A DNA stretch of 34,366 bases from Paracoccaceae bacterium. GTDB lineage: Bacteria > Pseudomonadota > Alphaproteobacteria > Rhodobacterales > Rhodobacteraceae. How positions within the stretch are numbered: position 1 is the first letter of the stretch; the number at the start of each line of letters is the position of its first letter. A program made the position numbers and the translations under genes. This document shows positions 1 through 8,814 of this stretch, piece by piece. The notes under the pieces were generated by a model. It saw nothing but the letters and a program-made list of their open reading frames with translations. It was not told where the DNA came from and did not search any database. The stretch spans positions 1-34,366 of the forward strand of contig CABXKH010000022.1 in NCBI GenBank assembly GCA_902512685.1, in the 5' to 3' direction.

Positions 1-182
1 CGCGCGGGCATTTCTGACTGCAGGGTGAGTTTGGCGCGGTTTTGCGTCTCTTGCCCATAGATCGCAATGCCTGCGCTATCGGGGCCGCGATCACTCATGG
101 TGATCAACATATCACTGAGCATTTTGCCCAAATCGGGCTCAAGCGATGGGTCCTTTAGGAAGAGACCTACAATACCGCACAT
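1..182 (-). CDS. Class II glutamine amidotransferase, MgsA/GlxB type (partial, 3' end off the left edge)
   Basis: Only the first 60 codons are present. The protein begins Met-Cys-Gly-Ile-Val-Gly, the signature of Ntn-type class II amidotransferases in which Cys2 is the nucleophile, and continues with the SDRGPDSAG motif found near residue 35 in this family. Stand-alone amidotransferase heads of this kind form the first subunit of N-methylglutamate synthase (MgsA) or of the rhizobial GlxBCD complex. The start is supported by AAAGGA nine bases upstream of the ATG. It is a paralogue of the complete GlxB-like gene at 15735-16670. Because amt and tmm lie next to it, this copy is the better candidate for a true mgsA, with mgsB, mgsC and gmaS perhaps beyond the left edge; that is inference. 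Confidence 0.8.
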   Translation of the reverse strand, partial: MCGIVGLFLKDPSLEPDLGKMLSDMLITMSDRGPDSAGIAIYGQETQNRAKLTLQSEMPA

Positions 183-434
183 AAGCGCTGTCCTTTCGCG
201 TTTACAACGATTCGAAGGCTAGCATTAGAGCTGCTGCAATTCAACCGATAAGAAACAATGTTTCCTGAAGTTAAAAAACTTAAGGCCATGTGGAGTGATT
301 TTTTGGTGTCAATTCTTCAACATTACACGCTATTTGCGGCGCAGAATTGATCGGATCATCATTTTTAGAAAGAGGAGACTAGGTTTAAACAAAACCATAT
401 CTGCGCATAAAGGCTCTTGGCTGGGCAAGAGTAA
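183..434. promoter_or_regulatory. Upstream region of the amidotransferase gene with a GAAACA-A-TGTTTC palindrome
   Basis: This stretch carries no convincing gene; a possible 83-codon frame on the plus strand lacks a ribosome binding site and recognisable features. It should hold the promoter of the minus-strand amidotransferase gene. The most ordered element is a perfect 13-base palindrome at 252-264 (GAAACA, one base, TGTTTC), 70 bases upstream of the start codon, a plausible operator for an unidentified regulator. Confidence 0.35.
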
Positions 435-462
435 GGGGCTGGGCCGCATCTGGCCCAGCCCC
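435..462 (-). terminator. Hairpin terminator after the small membrane protein gene
   Basis: A perfect 11-bp stem (GGGGCTGGGCC at 435-445 against GGCCCAGCCCC at 452-462) closes a six-base loop, just downstream of the minus-strand gene ending at 476. The T-run after the stem is short (TTAC on the minus strand), so it may be a weak intrinsic terminator or a 3'-end stabiliser. Confidence 0.6.
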
Positions 463-475
463 CTTTGCAAATGGA

Positions 476-649
476 TTACTTTTCAGCATCCTCATATTTG
501 GCTTTTTCAGAGCTGTTGCCCATCCAAAGCACAGCGACACAGATGATCGCTGCGATCAGGGTATAGATGCCCGGTGCAGAGCCGCCCCACCCCATGAACA
601 TGGCGCCATCAACAACGGCCCAATCTGCGGTATCATATGGAAATCCCAT
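476..649 (-). CDS. Small single-helix membrane protein, 57 aa, downstream of amt
   Basis: This short frame starts with ATG at 649 behind GGAGAACTGAT, a good ribosome binding site, and ends with TAA at 476. The product has a soluble N-terminal half of about 28 residues, rich in Gly and Trp, then one hydrophobic segment (about residues 28-44, IYTLIAAIICVAVLWM) and a charged C-terminal tail (SSEKAKYEDAEK). It lies 25 bases downstream of amt on the same strand and is followed by a hairpin, so the two are probably co-transcribed. I do not recognise a named family. A role as accessory subunit of the Amt transporter is a guess from position and topology only. Confidence 0.7.
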   Translation of the reverse strand: MGFPYDTADWAVVDGAMFMGWGGSAPGIYTLIAAIICVAVLWMGNSSEKAKYEDAEK

Positions 650-674
650 ATCAGTTCTCCTTTATAAGTTTAGA

Positions 675-2063
675 TTAACTGCTTGCCGCAGGTGAGGTTG
701 AAATGCCTTCTGGATAAGCCTGAGCAGGAACTTTGGTTGGATCAAGACCTGCTTTTTCAGCCGCCTCAGGTGTGCGCAGCATGCCCATCGCATTCAAGAT
801 GAATGAGACAACATAGCCAGGCACAAAGCCGAGTAGGAAGAAGACAATTGCGCCGACAATCTGACCTACAAGGCTAACTGTTGCGACACCTTCGCCCTGA
901 AGAGCAGGGTAGCCCGATGCAAAAACCCCCAACGCAATCAATCCATACAGGCCAATGGTGCCGTGCACAGTGACTGCGCCAACCGCATCATCAATGCCGC
1001 GTTTCTCAAGCCAGACAGCACAGGGTTGCAAAATGACACCCGCACCAAAGGCAATGATAAAGGCCAAGCCTGGGAAGTAGATATCCAGACCTGAGGCGAC
1101 AGAGATAATCCCTGCAAGCGCACCAGACATCATCCAGAATGGATCTTTTGTGTAGATCCAAGCGCCAATGATACCGCCCGCAATGCCCATCAAGATGTTA
1201 AAGGCAAGCGCTGATAGCGTGATTGGCGTGCCGTAGATGGTGGCACCTTTAGCGGCAAACCATGACCAGCCTTCGCCCGGTACAATCACACAAGCCATCA
1301 AGAAACCCCAGAAGCCGACGATAATCAGCATCAAGCCAGTGACGGTCAATGGCATATTGTGCCCGCCGATATGATTGGCAGTGCCGTCCGCGTTGAATTT
1401 GCCGATCCGTGGTCCAAGATTGACCAATACGCCAAGCGCAAAGAAGCCGGCAACCGCGTGGACAAGTCCAGCAGCGCCAAAATCGTGAAGGCCAAACATA
1501 GTGACCATCCAGCCATCTGCGTGCCAGCCCCAGGCCGCCGCGACAACCCATGCAAACGAGCCAAGAACAATCGCCAAAATCGTAAAGCCGACTGTTTGGA
1601 TCCGTTCAATCACAGCGCCCGACATAATGGATGCAGTCGTACAGGCGAAAAGAGCAAATGCGCCAAAGAAGACACCGGATGCCTGATCCGCAATATTTGG
1701 ACCCATATACTGAGCGCTTTCACCCCAGCCAAATGCAATCGATGATGCATATTCGGCGCCGGATATTCCAGCTGCGCCAGCCGAAAGTGTTATGCCTGTG
1801 GGAAAGGCCCAATAGACCCACCAACCAAAGAAGTAGAAGGTTGGGATCATGAAGGCAAAAGCCAGAATATTTTTAACGCCCGAAGATAAAACATTCTTCA
1901 TCCGCGATGCGCCCATTTCATATGCCAGAAACCCAGCATGGATGATGATCATCAGGGGGATGGTCAAGTAATAGTAAGTTTCGGCAAACATGGTGTTTGT
2001 CACACCCGCGCTCGCCTGTAGCGCTGCCACCTGAGCGGCCAGCTCTGCGATTTGTTCTTCCAC
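675..2063 (-). CDS. amt: Amt-family ammonium/methylammonium transporter
   Basis: This 462-residue inner-membrane channel of the Amt/Mep/Rh family is expected to move ammonium or methylammonium. About eleven hydrophobic segments are visible. The residues that define the pore are present: Asp194 in the DFGAAGLVH segment (equivalent of E. coli AmtB Asp160), and the twin histidines His202 and His367 (equivalents of His168 and His318). The start is a GTG at 2063 with GGAGG nine bases upstream. The protein diverges clearly from the second, conventional amtB at the right edge: it has a longer N-terminal extension with a short Ala/Gln-rich helix and lacks the C-terminal GERAYD motif seen there. Its place between an mgsA-like gene and tmm suggests methylated-amine nitrogen uptake or recapture. 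Confidence 0.92.
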   Translation of the reverse strand: MEEQIAELAAQVAALQASAGVTNTMFAETYYYLTIPLMIIIHAGFLAYEMGASRMKNVLSSGVKNILAFAFMIPTFYFFGWWVYWAFPTGITLSAGAAGISGAEYASSIAFGWGESAQYMGPNIADQASGVFFGAFALFACTTASIMSGAVIERIQTVGFTILAIVLGSFAWVVAAAWGWHADGWMVTMFGLHDFGAAGLVHAVAGFFALGVLVNLGPRIGKFNADGTANHIGGHNMPLTVTGLMLIIVGFWGFLMACVIVPGEGWSWFAAKGATIYGTPITLSALAFNILMGIAGGIIGAWIYTKDPFWMMSGALAGIISVASGLDIYFPGLAFIIAFGAGVILQPCAVWLEKRGIDDAVGAVTVHGTIGLYGLIALGVFASGYPALQGEGVATVSLVGQIVGAIVFFLLGFVPGYVVSFILNAMGMLRTPEAAEKAGLDPTKVPAQAYPEGISTSPAASS

Positions 2064-2472
2064 TATGTGGGTCCTCCAAGTTTGTTTTTTTTTGTTGGCA
2101 CAATTTAAGTGCTATTTTTAGCAGAGCATGTTTTATTTTTTCATGCAAAGGAAAACGTGTCAGAAAGAATAATTGGACCGAATTTGGTCTACAAAGATAC
2201 TGCGAAGATTAAAATAATTACTTAGATTTTATGAAAATCCGAGGCTAACCGATTGTAGCCTGAGGTAAATATATCCAAAAGAGAAAAAATATAAAAAAAA
2301 TACACTTTAAAACATAAATTGGTATAAAATTGGGTTTTTCCAATCACCTTTTGCCTAGTATTGGTTCGAGAGCACTTATTTTTCCTAATAAATGATTGAC
2401 TGAAATCAAAAAGCACTTCCAAATAGTTTGATACAAAGGGCAAAAAAATGTCCGGATCAATGGGAGAAAATC
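2064..2472. promoter_or_regulatory. AT-rich divergent region between amt and tmm
   Basis: This stretch of about 409 bases without a gene is very AT-rich and must contain the promoters of amt (minus) and tmm (plus). Two inverted repeats stand out: GCATG at 2126-2130 with CATGC at 2142-2146, and the near-palindrome GACCGAATTTGGTC at 2176-2189. A possible small minus-strand frame at 2222-2443 has no ribosome binding site or protein-like character. No sigma-54 site with correct GG-N10-GC spacing was found. Confidence 0.5.
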
Positions 2473-3816
2473 ATGCATAAAAGAGTGGCTGTTATTGGTG
2501 CAGGGCCGTCAGGGCTAGCGCAGCTCAGAGCGTTTCAATCTGCTGCCTCACAGGGCGCGGATATTCCAGAAGTTATCTGTTTTGAAAAGCAATCAAATTG
2601 GGGTGGTTTGTGGAATTATGACTGGCGCACTGGGGTTGATGAAAATGGCGAGCCAAACCATGCTTCGATGTACCGTTATCTATGGTCCAATGGCCCCAAA
2701 GAGGGGCTTGAGTTTGCTGATTATTCCTTTGAGGAACATTTCGGGCGTCAGATCGCCTCGTATCCCCCGCGCGCGGTCCTGTTTGATTATATTGAAGGGC
2801 GCGTCGCAAAAGCGGATGTGCGTAAATGGATCCGGTTTTCAACTGCGGTGCGCTGGGTCAATTACGATCCAGAAAGCGCAAAGTTCACGGTCACGGTGCA
2901 TGATTATAATGCGGACAGCAGCTATAGCGAAGACTTTGATCATGTGGTGGTGGCAAGCGGCCATTTTTCCACCCCCAATGTGCCCTATTACAAAGGTTTT
3001 GAAAGTTTTAATGGGCGCATATTGCATGCCCATGATTTTCGCGATGCACGCGAATTTGTTAATAAGGATCTATTGATCCTTGGCACCAGCTATTCGGCCG
3101 AAGATATTGGCTCGCAATGCTGGAAATACGGATGCAAGTCGATTACTGTTGCGCACCGCACCGCGCCCATGGGCTTTGAGTGGCCAGACAATTGGCAAGA
3201 AGTACCGGCGCTACTGAAAGTTGATGGAAAAACGGCCTATTTCAAAGACGGCAGTCAAAAAGAGGTTGATGCAATCATCCTTTGCACAGGCTATAGGCAT
3301 CATTTCCCGTTCCTTCCCGATGATCTTCGGCTTAAGACCACAAACCGCCTTGCAACCTCCAAGTTATATAAAGGCGTCGCTTGGATAGATAACCCAAAGG
3401 TTTTTTACCTCGGGATGCAGGACCAGTGGTTCACCTTTAATATGTTTGATGCTCAAGCCTGGTGGGCGCGGGACGTGATGATGGGTAAGATTGCCCTTCC
3501 TGCCGACAAGGCCGAGATGTCGGCCGATGTAGAAGAACGCATAACCCGTGAAGAAGTTAGCGCGGATGGAAAATACTGTATCCGCTATCAGGGCGATTAC
3601 GTGCAGGAGTTGATCGACGAAACGGATTATCCAAGTTTTGATGTAGATGGTGCTTGTGAAGCATTTTATCAGTGGAAGCAGCATAAGTCAGACGCGATCA
3701 TGGAATTTCGTAACAATGCCTTCAAATCGGTGATCACCGGCACAATGGCTCCGGTGCATCATACCCCTTGGAAAGACGCGCTGGATGATACGCTAGAGGT
3801 GTATTTGCAAAACTAG
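2473..3816 (+). CDS. tmm: Trimethylamine monooxygenase (flavin-containing monooxygenase)
   Basis: The 447-residue product oxidises trimethylamine to trimethylamine N-oxide with NADPH and O2 in the cytoplasm. Motifs in order: FAD-binding GAGPSG at 9-14, the flavin-monooxygenase fingerprint [11 protein letters not shown] at 179-189, and the NADPH-binding GTSYSAED at 204-211. Tyr207 in the last motif matches the tyrosine I recall from structural work on a Roseovarius Tmm as the residue moved by NADPH. Length fits bacterial Tmm. The start at 2473 is chosen because GGGAG lies just upstream; a start at 2428 would add 15 residues without a good site. It stands alone, divergent from amt and convergent with a GlxA-type regulator. 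TmoXWV and Tdm at the other end of the window support the Tmm call over a general FMO. Confidence 0.93.
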   Translation: MHKRVAVIGAGPSGLAQLRAFQSAASQGADIPEVICFEKQSNWGGLWNYDWRTGVDENGEPNHASMYRYLWSNGPKEGLEFADYSFEEHFGRQIASYPPRAVLFDYIEGRVAKADVRKWIRFSTAVRWVNYDPESAKFTVTVHDYNADSSYSEDFDHVVVASGHFSTPNVPYYKGFESFNGRILHAHDFRDAREFVNKDLLILGTSYSAEDIGSQCWKYGCKSITVAHRTAPMGFEWPDNWQEVPALLKVDGKTAYFKDGSQKEVDAIILCTGYRHHFPFLPDDLRLKTTNRLATSKLYKGVAWIDNPKVFYLGMQDQWFTFNMFDAQAWWARDVMMGKIALPADKAEMSADVEERITREEVSADGKYCIRYQGDYVQELIDETDYPSFDVDGACEAFYQWKQHKSDAIMEFRNNAFKSVITGTMAPVHHTPWKDALDDTLEVYLQN

Positions 3817-3830
3817 GCCGATAGATTGTA

Positions 3831-3857
3831 AGGGCAGGGTTAAAACAATCCTGCCCT
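3831..3857. terminator. Bidirectional hairpin between convergent tmm and regulator gene
   Basis: AGGGCAGGGTT at 3831-3841 pairs with AATCCTGCCCT at 3847-3857 (one G-U pair) around a five-base loop, in the 48-base gap between two convergent stop codons. There is no clear T-run on either side, so the terminator call rests on position and stem strength. Confidence 0.6.
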
Positions 3858-3864
3858 GATTAAC

Positions 3865-4857
3865 CTATGCGGCATATTTCCCAATAAAAGTAGCCTTGCG
3901 CGTATGGGCAGGAAGCGCGCCAAATTTCTGACGATACCATTTTGACAAAAGCGATGGTGTCGAAAATCCGCAGGCGAGCGAAATTTCCGATATTGGCAGG
4001 GCGGTCTGCTCTAGCAAAGCATGCGCGCGTTCAAGCCGCAGATCACGATAGACACACAGCGGCGAGCGGCCCAGCTTATCGCCAAAACTGCGTTCAAGTC
4101 GCCGTGCAGATACGCCCATGATTTTTGCGACTTGAGCCACTGTGAGCGTGTCTTCTAGATGGTCCAGCATGATATCCAAGGCTTCGCAGACCACCCGGTT
4201 CCCTTCGGCAAGACGATTATAGCGCCAATGTTCTTTTGATTGGGCTTTTTCCGCAGGCGCAACCAATCCAAGATGTTCGCGCAAAGCATTTTCTGTATAA
4301 CCGCCCTCGCGCGCTCCGATCAATTCAACCAACATGGCAATCGCAGCCACTGAACTGATGGCGCTGCTTAAGGTTTTATGGTGACAGGTGGTTGCTTCAT
4401 CAAAATCTGCCAGATATCCACTTTCGCGCACGCTGGCATGAAATTGTGGATGCACCGCCGCGCGCTGTGTTTTCAAAACGCCGGCCGCCAATAGCACAAA
4501 AACGCCTGCCCCAATAACGCCTACCCGCGCGGCATTGCGTATCGCCGGTTTGATCCGGCTTAGTTGGTCTGGTGTGATCATCCAGGGCGCATGGGTTCCG
4601 CCAACCAAAACAAATGTCTGATGCGGACCGCACAGCGAATTATCGATTTCTTTCGGGATGCCAATATGATGGGAGCAGCTATATTTATCATTTCCAATCA
4701 GATGGTTAGCTGTGCGCAAAACCTCTATACAGCTCTCGGCAACAAAGCTGACCGACGCGTCTTGGCTTAGAAAAACAAACTCTTTGGTCAGGCTGCGAGT
4801 TGCATTTAACGCCCCGTTGGTCAGATCAGAGCTGCGATCAAGTGTTTCGAAATACAT
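3865..4857 (-). CDS. GlxA-family AraC-type transcriptional regulator (with sox/mgd genes)
   Basis: The product has about 330 residues: an N-terminal DJ-1/PfpI-like domain (about 15-190) and a C-terminal AraC helix-turn-helix pair (about 225-320) with the typical TVAQVAKIMGVSARRLERSF and ISLACGFSTPSLLSKWYRQKFG segments. In the nucleophile elbow (GVIGAGVFVLLAAG) the usual cysteine is missing, so the domain should sense rather than catalyse. The ATG at 4857 is chosen for its GGAG eight bases upstream; the frame is open 16 codons further. It follows the gamma-subunit gene by 60 bases on the same strand, so it may be the last gene of the sox/mgd operon and regulate it. The effector is unknown; an N-methylated amino acid is a reasonable guess. 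Confidence 0.85.
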   Translation of the reverse strand: MYFETLDRSSDLTNGALNATRSLTKEFVFLSQDASVSFVAESCIEVLRTANHLIGNDKYSCSHHIGIPKEIDNSLCGPHQTFVLVGGTHAPWMITPDQLSRIKPAIRNAARVGVIGAGVFVLLAAGVLKTQRAAVHPQFHASVRESGYLADFDEATTCHHKTLSSAISSVAAIAMLVELIGAREGGYTENALREHLGLVAPAEKAQSKEHWRYNRLAEGNRVVCEALDIMLDHLEDTLTVAQVAKIMGVSARRLERSFGDKLGRSPLCVYRDLRLERAHALLEQTALPISEISLACGFSTPSLLSKWYRQKFGALPAHTRKATFIGKYAA

Positions 4858-4917
4858 CGTGCATTCTCCATCAGTTTGGGCGTTTGGCGTAAAGACTTCT
4901 GCCAAACGCTCAGGGGC

Positions 4918-5493
4918 CTAGGCTGTGTTCGCGATCGACGTCTCAATCGCATGCAAAAATGAATGGGCTGAGGAACTGGCTGACATGAGCAAAAAGCTAT
5001 CTTCGCCGTTTCGGATTATGATTGTGCCAAGATGCTCCATCGAGGTGCGCGCAGTTGCGCCAATACCAAAGGCGTCTGGGGCAATGTTTAGCGGGCAAAT
5101 CCGTTCAAGGGCGCGCCTTGCACCAGTGCCGGCAATCTCTAATGTAACCCAGACATCACTTTGATCAGTGGTGTAGAACACGTCGCCCAGAAGATCAGCA
5201 ACATGCGGCTCGGCGCCGGTATCGTGCTGCGCGCGCGGAAAAATAACGAAGGCCTGATCATTGCCCAAGCGCAAAATCCTCATATCGCTGTCTTGCGAGA
5301 GTGCGGACATGCCCACCTCGGGCAAATCCACACCAAAAGCGGCGCTCACGGCTTTTTTGGCGGCGGTCAATTTGCGCAAAGGGATGGCGGCAGAAACAAA
5401 AGCAACATCGTATATTTCGCGCAGTTTCACATCATCATAGTGCTGCTCGAAACGCCCCAGAAATGGCTCTGCGGTTAAAGTGAAATCAGCCAC
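4918..5493 (-). CDS. soxG: Sarcosine oxidase gamma subunit family protein (MgdD-like)
   Basis: This is the fourth subunit of a heterotetrameric sarcosine oxidase or N-methylglutamate dehydrogenase. About 191 residues are read from a GTG at 5493, which has GGAGG eight bases upstream inside the end of the alpha-subunit gene; an upstream ATG at 5535 is open but lacks comparable support. The central pattern (DVWVTLEIAGTGARRALERICPLNI, followed by a TSMEHLGTII segment) is the GcvT-like fold seen in SoxG. Overlap with the alpha gene implies translational coupling. Identification depends partly on its place after beta, delta and alpha, since gamma subunits are poorly conserved. Confidence 0.85.
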   Translation of the reverse strand: MADFTLTAEPFLGRFEQHYDDVKLREIYDVAFVSAAIPLRKLTAAKKAVSAAFGVDLPEVGMSALSQDSDMRILRLGNDQAFVIFPRAQHDTGAEPHVADLLGDVFYTTDQSDVWVTLEIAGTGARRALERICPLNIAPDAFGIGATARTSMEHLGTIIIRNGEDSFLLMSASSSAHSFLHAIETSIANTA

Positions 5494-8437
5494 GTTGCAG
5501 CCCTCCTTCGGGATCATAGAAATGCGGCGAAACAATTTCGGCCTCCACCTCGATATTGCGTGCCGGGTTGACCACTCTTATGATCTCGCCCTTGCGCTCA
5601 TGGCCGCGCTTGATAAATCCAAGCCCGATGGAATGCCCGAATGTGGGGGAATAGGCGACCGATGTCATCCAGCCTTGATCATTGGCCATATTGGCTGTGT
5701 CGCCTTTGGTGATGAAGTGTGATCCGGCAAGCAGCGGCTGGCTATGATCCACCGGTTTAAAGCCCACAAGACGGATGGCGTCATCGCGGTTTAGCTCGGG
5801 GCGCTGTGACAGGGTTTTGCCGATACAGTCCTTTTTCTTGCTGACAAAACCGCCAAGCCCCAAGTTCAGGGCGGTGGTTTGGCCATTGAGCTCATTACCG
5901 GCCGCGTGGCCCTTTTCAATGCGCATAACACCCAAGGCCTCTGTCCCATAGGGAACAGCATCGTATTCTTTGCCCGCCTCCATCAGCACGCCCATCATGG
6001 CATTGCCAAACCGCGCGGGAACGGCAATCTCATAAGCCATCTCGCCCGAGAAAGAGATCCTAAAAAGCCGCGCAGGCGTGCCGCCGCAAATGGTCAACTC
6101 GCTACAAGCCATAAAAGGAAAGGCATCATTGGATAGATCAAACGGGGCATCGATAACCTTACTTAAAAGGTTGCGCGAATTGGGCCCGGCTACGGCAAAT
6201 TGCGCCCAGCCATCCGTGGTCGATATTAGATGCACATCAAGCCCCGGCCACAGGCATTGGCGGGCAAATTCAAGACGGCGGAATACCAGCACGGCATTGG
6301 CCGTGGTGGTGGTCATCACAAAGTGGTTTTCACCAAGCCGCGCGGTGGTGCCATCATCATAGGCAATGCCGTCTTCACGCAGCATCAACCCATAGCGCAC
6401 TTTGCCGACCGGCAATTTTAAAAACGCATTGGTATAGACATGATTGAGGAATTCGGCGGCATCTTTGCCTTGAATGTCAATTTTACCAAGCGTGGTCACA
6501 TCGCAAATACCAACCGAGGCGCGGGTCATTTCGACCTCACGGTCGACGCTGTCACGCCAGCCTTTTTCGCCGGGTCGCGCAAACCATTGTGCCCGCAGCC
6601 AATTGCCGGTTTCCACAAAGGTTGCCCCATTGTTTTCGGCCCATTTATGGCTTGGGGTCAGACGGTAAGGGCGAAAATCTTTGCCGCGTGCGCGGCCCGC
6701 CAAAGCGCCCATTGGAATAGGCGTATAGGGGGGGCGAAAGATTGTGGTTCCGGTTTCGGGAATGGTTTTTCCGGTGCATTCGGCCATAATGGCCAGGGCT
6801 GGAATGTTGGAAGTTTTGCCCTGATCTGTGGCCATGCCCAAGGTGGTGTACCGCTTAAGGTGCTCAACTGAGCGAAAGCCTTCTTTAAAGGACTGCTTGA
6901 TGTCCTTGACGGTGACATCATTTTGCATATCCAGCCATGCGCGCGGCCGGCTTTCGGGTACATGCCAATACGCGCTGCTGGCGTGGGCTTCATCGCTGGC
7001 AGTAGGCGCTTTGGAGGCTTTGCTTTTAAAGCCCAGATCGGCCATAATGCTGGTCGCGCAATCGGTGCCGTCCCGCAGCGCTGCCCCCAAGGACAGGGCC
7101 CCATTGGCGGCGCCTGCCACACGCATACCTGCCGGCAATGTGCTGCCAGGAACAAAGGCGTTGATCTCATTGCGCCATTGCGGTTTTCCGCGTTGATGAC
7201 AAGTCAGATGCACATTAGGGTTCCAGCCGCCCGATACGGCCAGACAGTCGGCCTCTAGGCGCTCGCCCGAAGCCAAAGTGATCGCGCGCAGCCCTTTGCG
7301 GCCTGCGGTGTCGACAACGCTGCTGCCCATATAGACAGCTGCGCCGTGAACAGAGGCGGGCGGCTCAATATCGCGCGCATCTATCACTGCGCTGATATCC
7401 ACCCCTTTGGCTGCCAAATCTGTCGCGGTGCGCCAACCGTCGTCATTATTGGTAAAGATGGCAACCTGTTTGCCGGGGCTCACCCCATAGCGGTTAACAT
7501 AGGTGCGCACAGCGCCCGCCAGCATAATGCCCGGCCGGTCATTGTTGCCAAAGGCAATGGGCCGCTCGGTTGCGCCTGCGCTCAGCAAGGAGCGTTTCGA
7601 ATAAATCCGCCACAAAACTTGCCGCGGCTTTCCATCCGAGCTTGCCAAATGATCTGTGCAGCGCTCAAGCGCGCCAAACACACCATGATCATAGGCGCCG
7701 TAAACCGTTGTGCGAACCATCACACGCACATTGTCCATCGCGCTTAATTCGGCCAGCGTTTGCGCCGCCCAATCACTGCCAGAGATGCCGTCAATGTCAT
7801 AGGTCTCTGCATTCAGTCGGCCGCCTGCGTGATAATCTTCATCAGCCAGAATGACCTGAGCGCCGCTGCGCGCAGCGCTCAGCGCTGCCGCAAGACCGGC
7901 AGGCCCGGAACCGATCACCAAAAGATCACAATGTAAAAACCCCTTGTCGTAGATATCAGGGTCTTCTTGCATGGAAAGACTGCCAAGCCCGGCTGAGCTG
8001 CGAATGATAGGTTCGTAAATCTTTTCCCAAAATGCCTTGGGCCACATGAAAGTTTTATAATAAAATCCTGCACTTAAGAAAGGAGACAGCAAATCTGTCA
8101 CCGCCATAAAATCAAATTCAAGCGAACCGCGGTGGTTTTGGCTGGTGGCTGTGAGCCCGTCAAACAATTCGGTCACAGTGGCCCGGGTGTTGGGTTCTTG
8201 ATGGGCCCCCGAACGTAATTGAACCAAGGCGTTCGGCTCTTCTGATCCGGCGGTAAAGATGCCCCGGGGTCTGTGGTATTTAAAACCGCGGCCAACCAGA
8301 CGCTGACCATTGGCAAGCAGCGCGGATGCCAAAGTGTCCCCGGGATGGCCCTGCATTTTTTTGCCGTTAAAGGTAAATTCGAGGGTGCTTGATCTGTCGA
8401 TCAGACCGCCGCTGATCCGATGGGTTTGCTGGCTCAT
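5486..8437 (-). CDS. soxA: Sarcosine oxidase alpha subunit family protein (MgdC-like)
   Basis: This 983-residue large subunit combines three parts: an N-terminal ferredoxin-fold-like domain (about 15-100), an FAD/NAD-binding domain with the dinucleotide motif GSGPAG at 176-181, and a C-terminal GcvT-type tetrahydrofolate-binding domain (about 590-980). In sarcosine oxidase the methyl group passes to tetrahydrofolate at the latter domain. Length matches the family. The start overlaps the delta gene stop as ATGA at 8434-8437. Biochemically this could be sarcosine oxidase or N-methylglutamate dehydrogenase, since the two share fold and gene order. With tmm, amt and mgs-like genes around it I favour the latter, but sequence alone does not decide the substrate. 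Confidence 0.93.
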   Translation of the reverse strand: MSQQTHRISGGLIDRSSTLEFTFNGKKMQGHPGDTLASALLANGQRLVGRGFKYHRPRGIFTAGSEEPNALVQLRSGAHQEPNTRATVTELFDGLTATSQNHRGSLEFDFMAVTDLLSPFLSAGFYYKTFMWPKAFWEKIYEPIIRSSAGLGSLSMQEDPDIYDKGFLHCDLLVIGSGPAGLAAALSAARSGAQVILADEDYHAGGRLNAETYDIDGISGSDWAAQTLAELSAMDNVRVMVRTTVYGAYDHGVFGALERCTDHLASSDGKPRQVLWRIYSKRSLLSAGATERPIAFGNNDRPGIMLAGAVRTYVNRYGVSPGKQVAIFTNNDDGWRTATDLAAKGVDISAVIDARDIEPPASVHGAAVYMGSSVVDTAGRKGLRAITLASGERLEADCLAVSGGWNPNVHLTCHQRGKPQWRNEINAFVPGSTLPAGMRVAGAANGALSLGAALRDGTDCATSIMADLGFKSKASKAPTASDEAHASSAYWHVPESRPRAWLDMQNDVTVKDIKQSFKEGFRSVEHLKRYTTLGMATDQGKTSNIPALAIMAECTGKTIPETGTTIFRPPYTPIPMGALAGRARGKDFRPYRLTPSHKWAENNGATFVETGNWLRAQWFARPGEKGWRDSVDREVEMTRASVGICDVTTLGKIDIQGKDAAEFLNHVYTNAFLKLPVGKVRYGLMLREDGIAYDDGTTARLGENHFVMTTTTANAVLVFRRLEFARQCLWPGLDVHLISTTDGWAQFAVAGPNSRNLLSKVIDAPFDLSNDAFPFMACSELTICGGTPARLFRISFSGEMAYEIAVPARFGNAMMGVLMEAGKEYDAVPYGTEALGVMRIEKGHAAGNELNGQTTALNLGLGGFVSKKKDCIGKTLSQRPELNRDDAIRLVGFKPVDHSQPLLAGSHFITKGDTANMANDQGWMTSVAYSPTFGHSIGLGFIKRGHERKGEIIRVVNPARNIEVEAEIVSPHFYDPEGGLQRG

Positions 8438-8721
8438 TTGTTGCGTCCCCGTTTTTTGGCCTCGTCGCGGGCCAGTTTAACACCGGTAATTTCATGTGTT
8501 AGAGTGTCTCTGGTGACCACCAGCCACGACCGATCACCCTGTTCGTGATACCAAAGCTCTTGGTGCGCACCTGCGGGATTGTCGCGAAGATAGCCGTACT
8601 CATAAAATTGCTCGTCGGCGTTTTCCGCCTCTGGATCAGGTCTGTCGATCAATGCGGCATCGCCCAGATAGACAAATTCTGCCGCATCTCTTGGGCCTAA
8701 AAGAGGGTGGTTGATAATCAT
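8434..8721 (-). CDS. soxD: Sarcosine oxidase delta subunit family protein lacking zinc cysteines (MgdB-like)
   Basis: This 95-residue subunit lies between beta and alpha, as expected. The order and spacing of conserved blocks (GDAALIDRPDP, EYGYLRDNPAGAHQELWYH, WLVVTRDTLTHEI) identify SoxD. Classical SoxD carries a zinc site formed by an N-terminal CxxC, a His and another Cys. Here the N-terminus reads INHPLLGPRD and the protein contains no cysteine at all, so the zinc site is gone. RBS AGAGGACAG precedes the ATG. The same loss may mark the N-methylglutamate dehydrogenase branch; I could not test this. Confidence 0.9.
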   Translation of the reverse strand: MIINHPLLGPRDAAEFVYLGDAALIDRPDPEAENADEQFYEYGYLRDNPAGAHQELWYHEQGDRSWLVVTRDTLTHEITGVKLARDEAKKRGRNK

Positions 8722-8814
8722 AAAGCTGTCCTCTTAAGCAGGTCAAACTGCCAAGCCAGATTTTGCTGGATGGCGAGTTTATTGCTCGGGGTTGGATATT
8801 GATATCTGCTCATA

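Noticed and set aside
295-546. An 83-codon plus-strand frame in the left intergenic region
   Set aside because: It runs through the hairpin at 435-462 and over the start of the opposite small membrane protein frame; there is no ribosome binding site and its composition is odd.
2095-2112. Sigma-54-like sequence TTGGCACAATTTAAGTGC upstream of amt
   Set aside because: GG and GC are 12 bases apart instead of 10 and the orientation is away from amt, so it fails the consensus.
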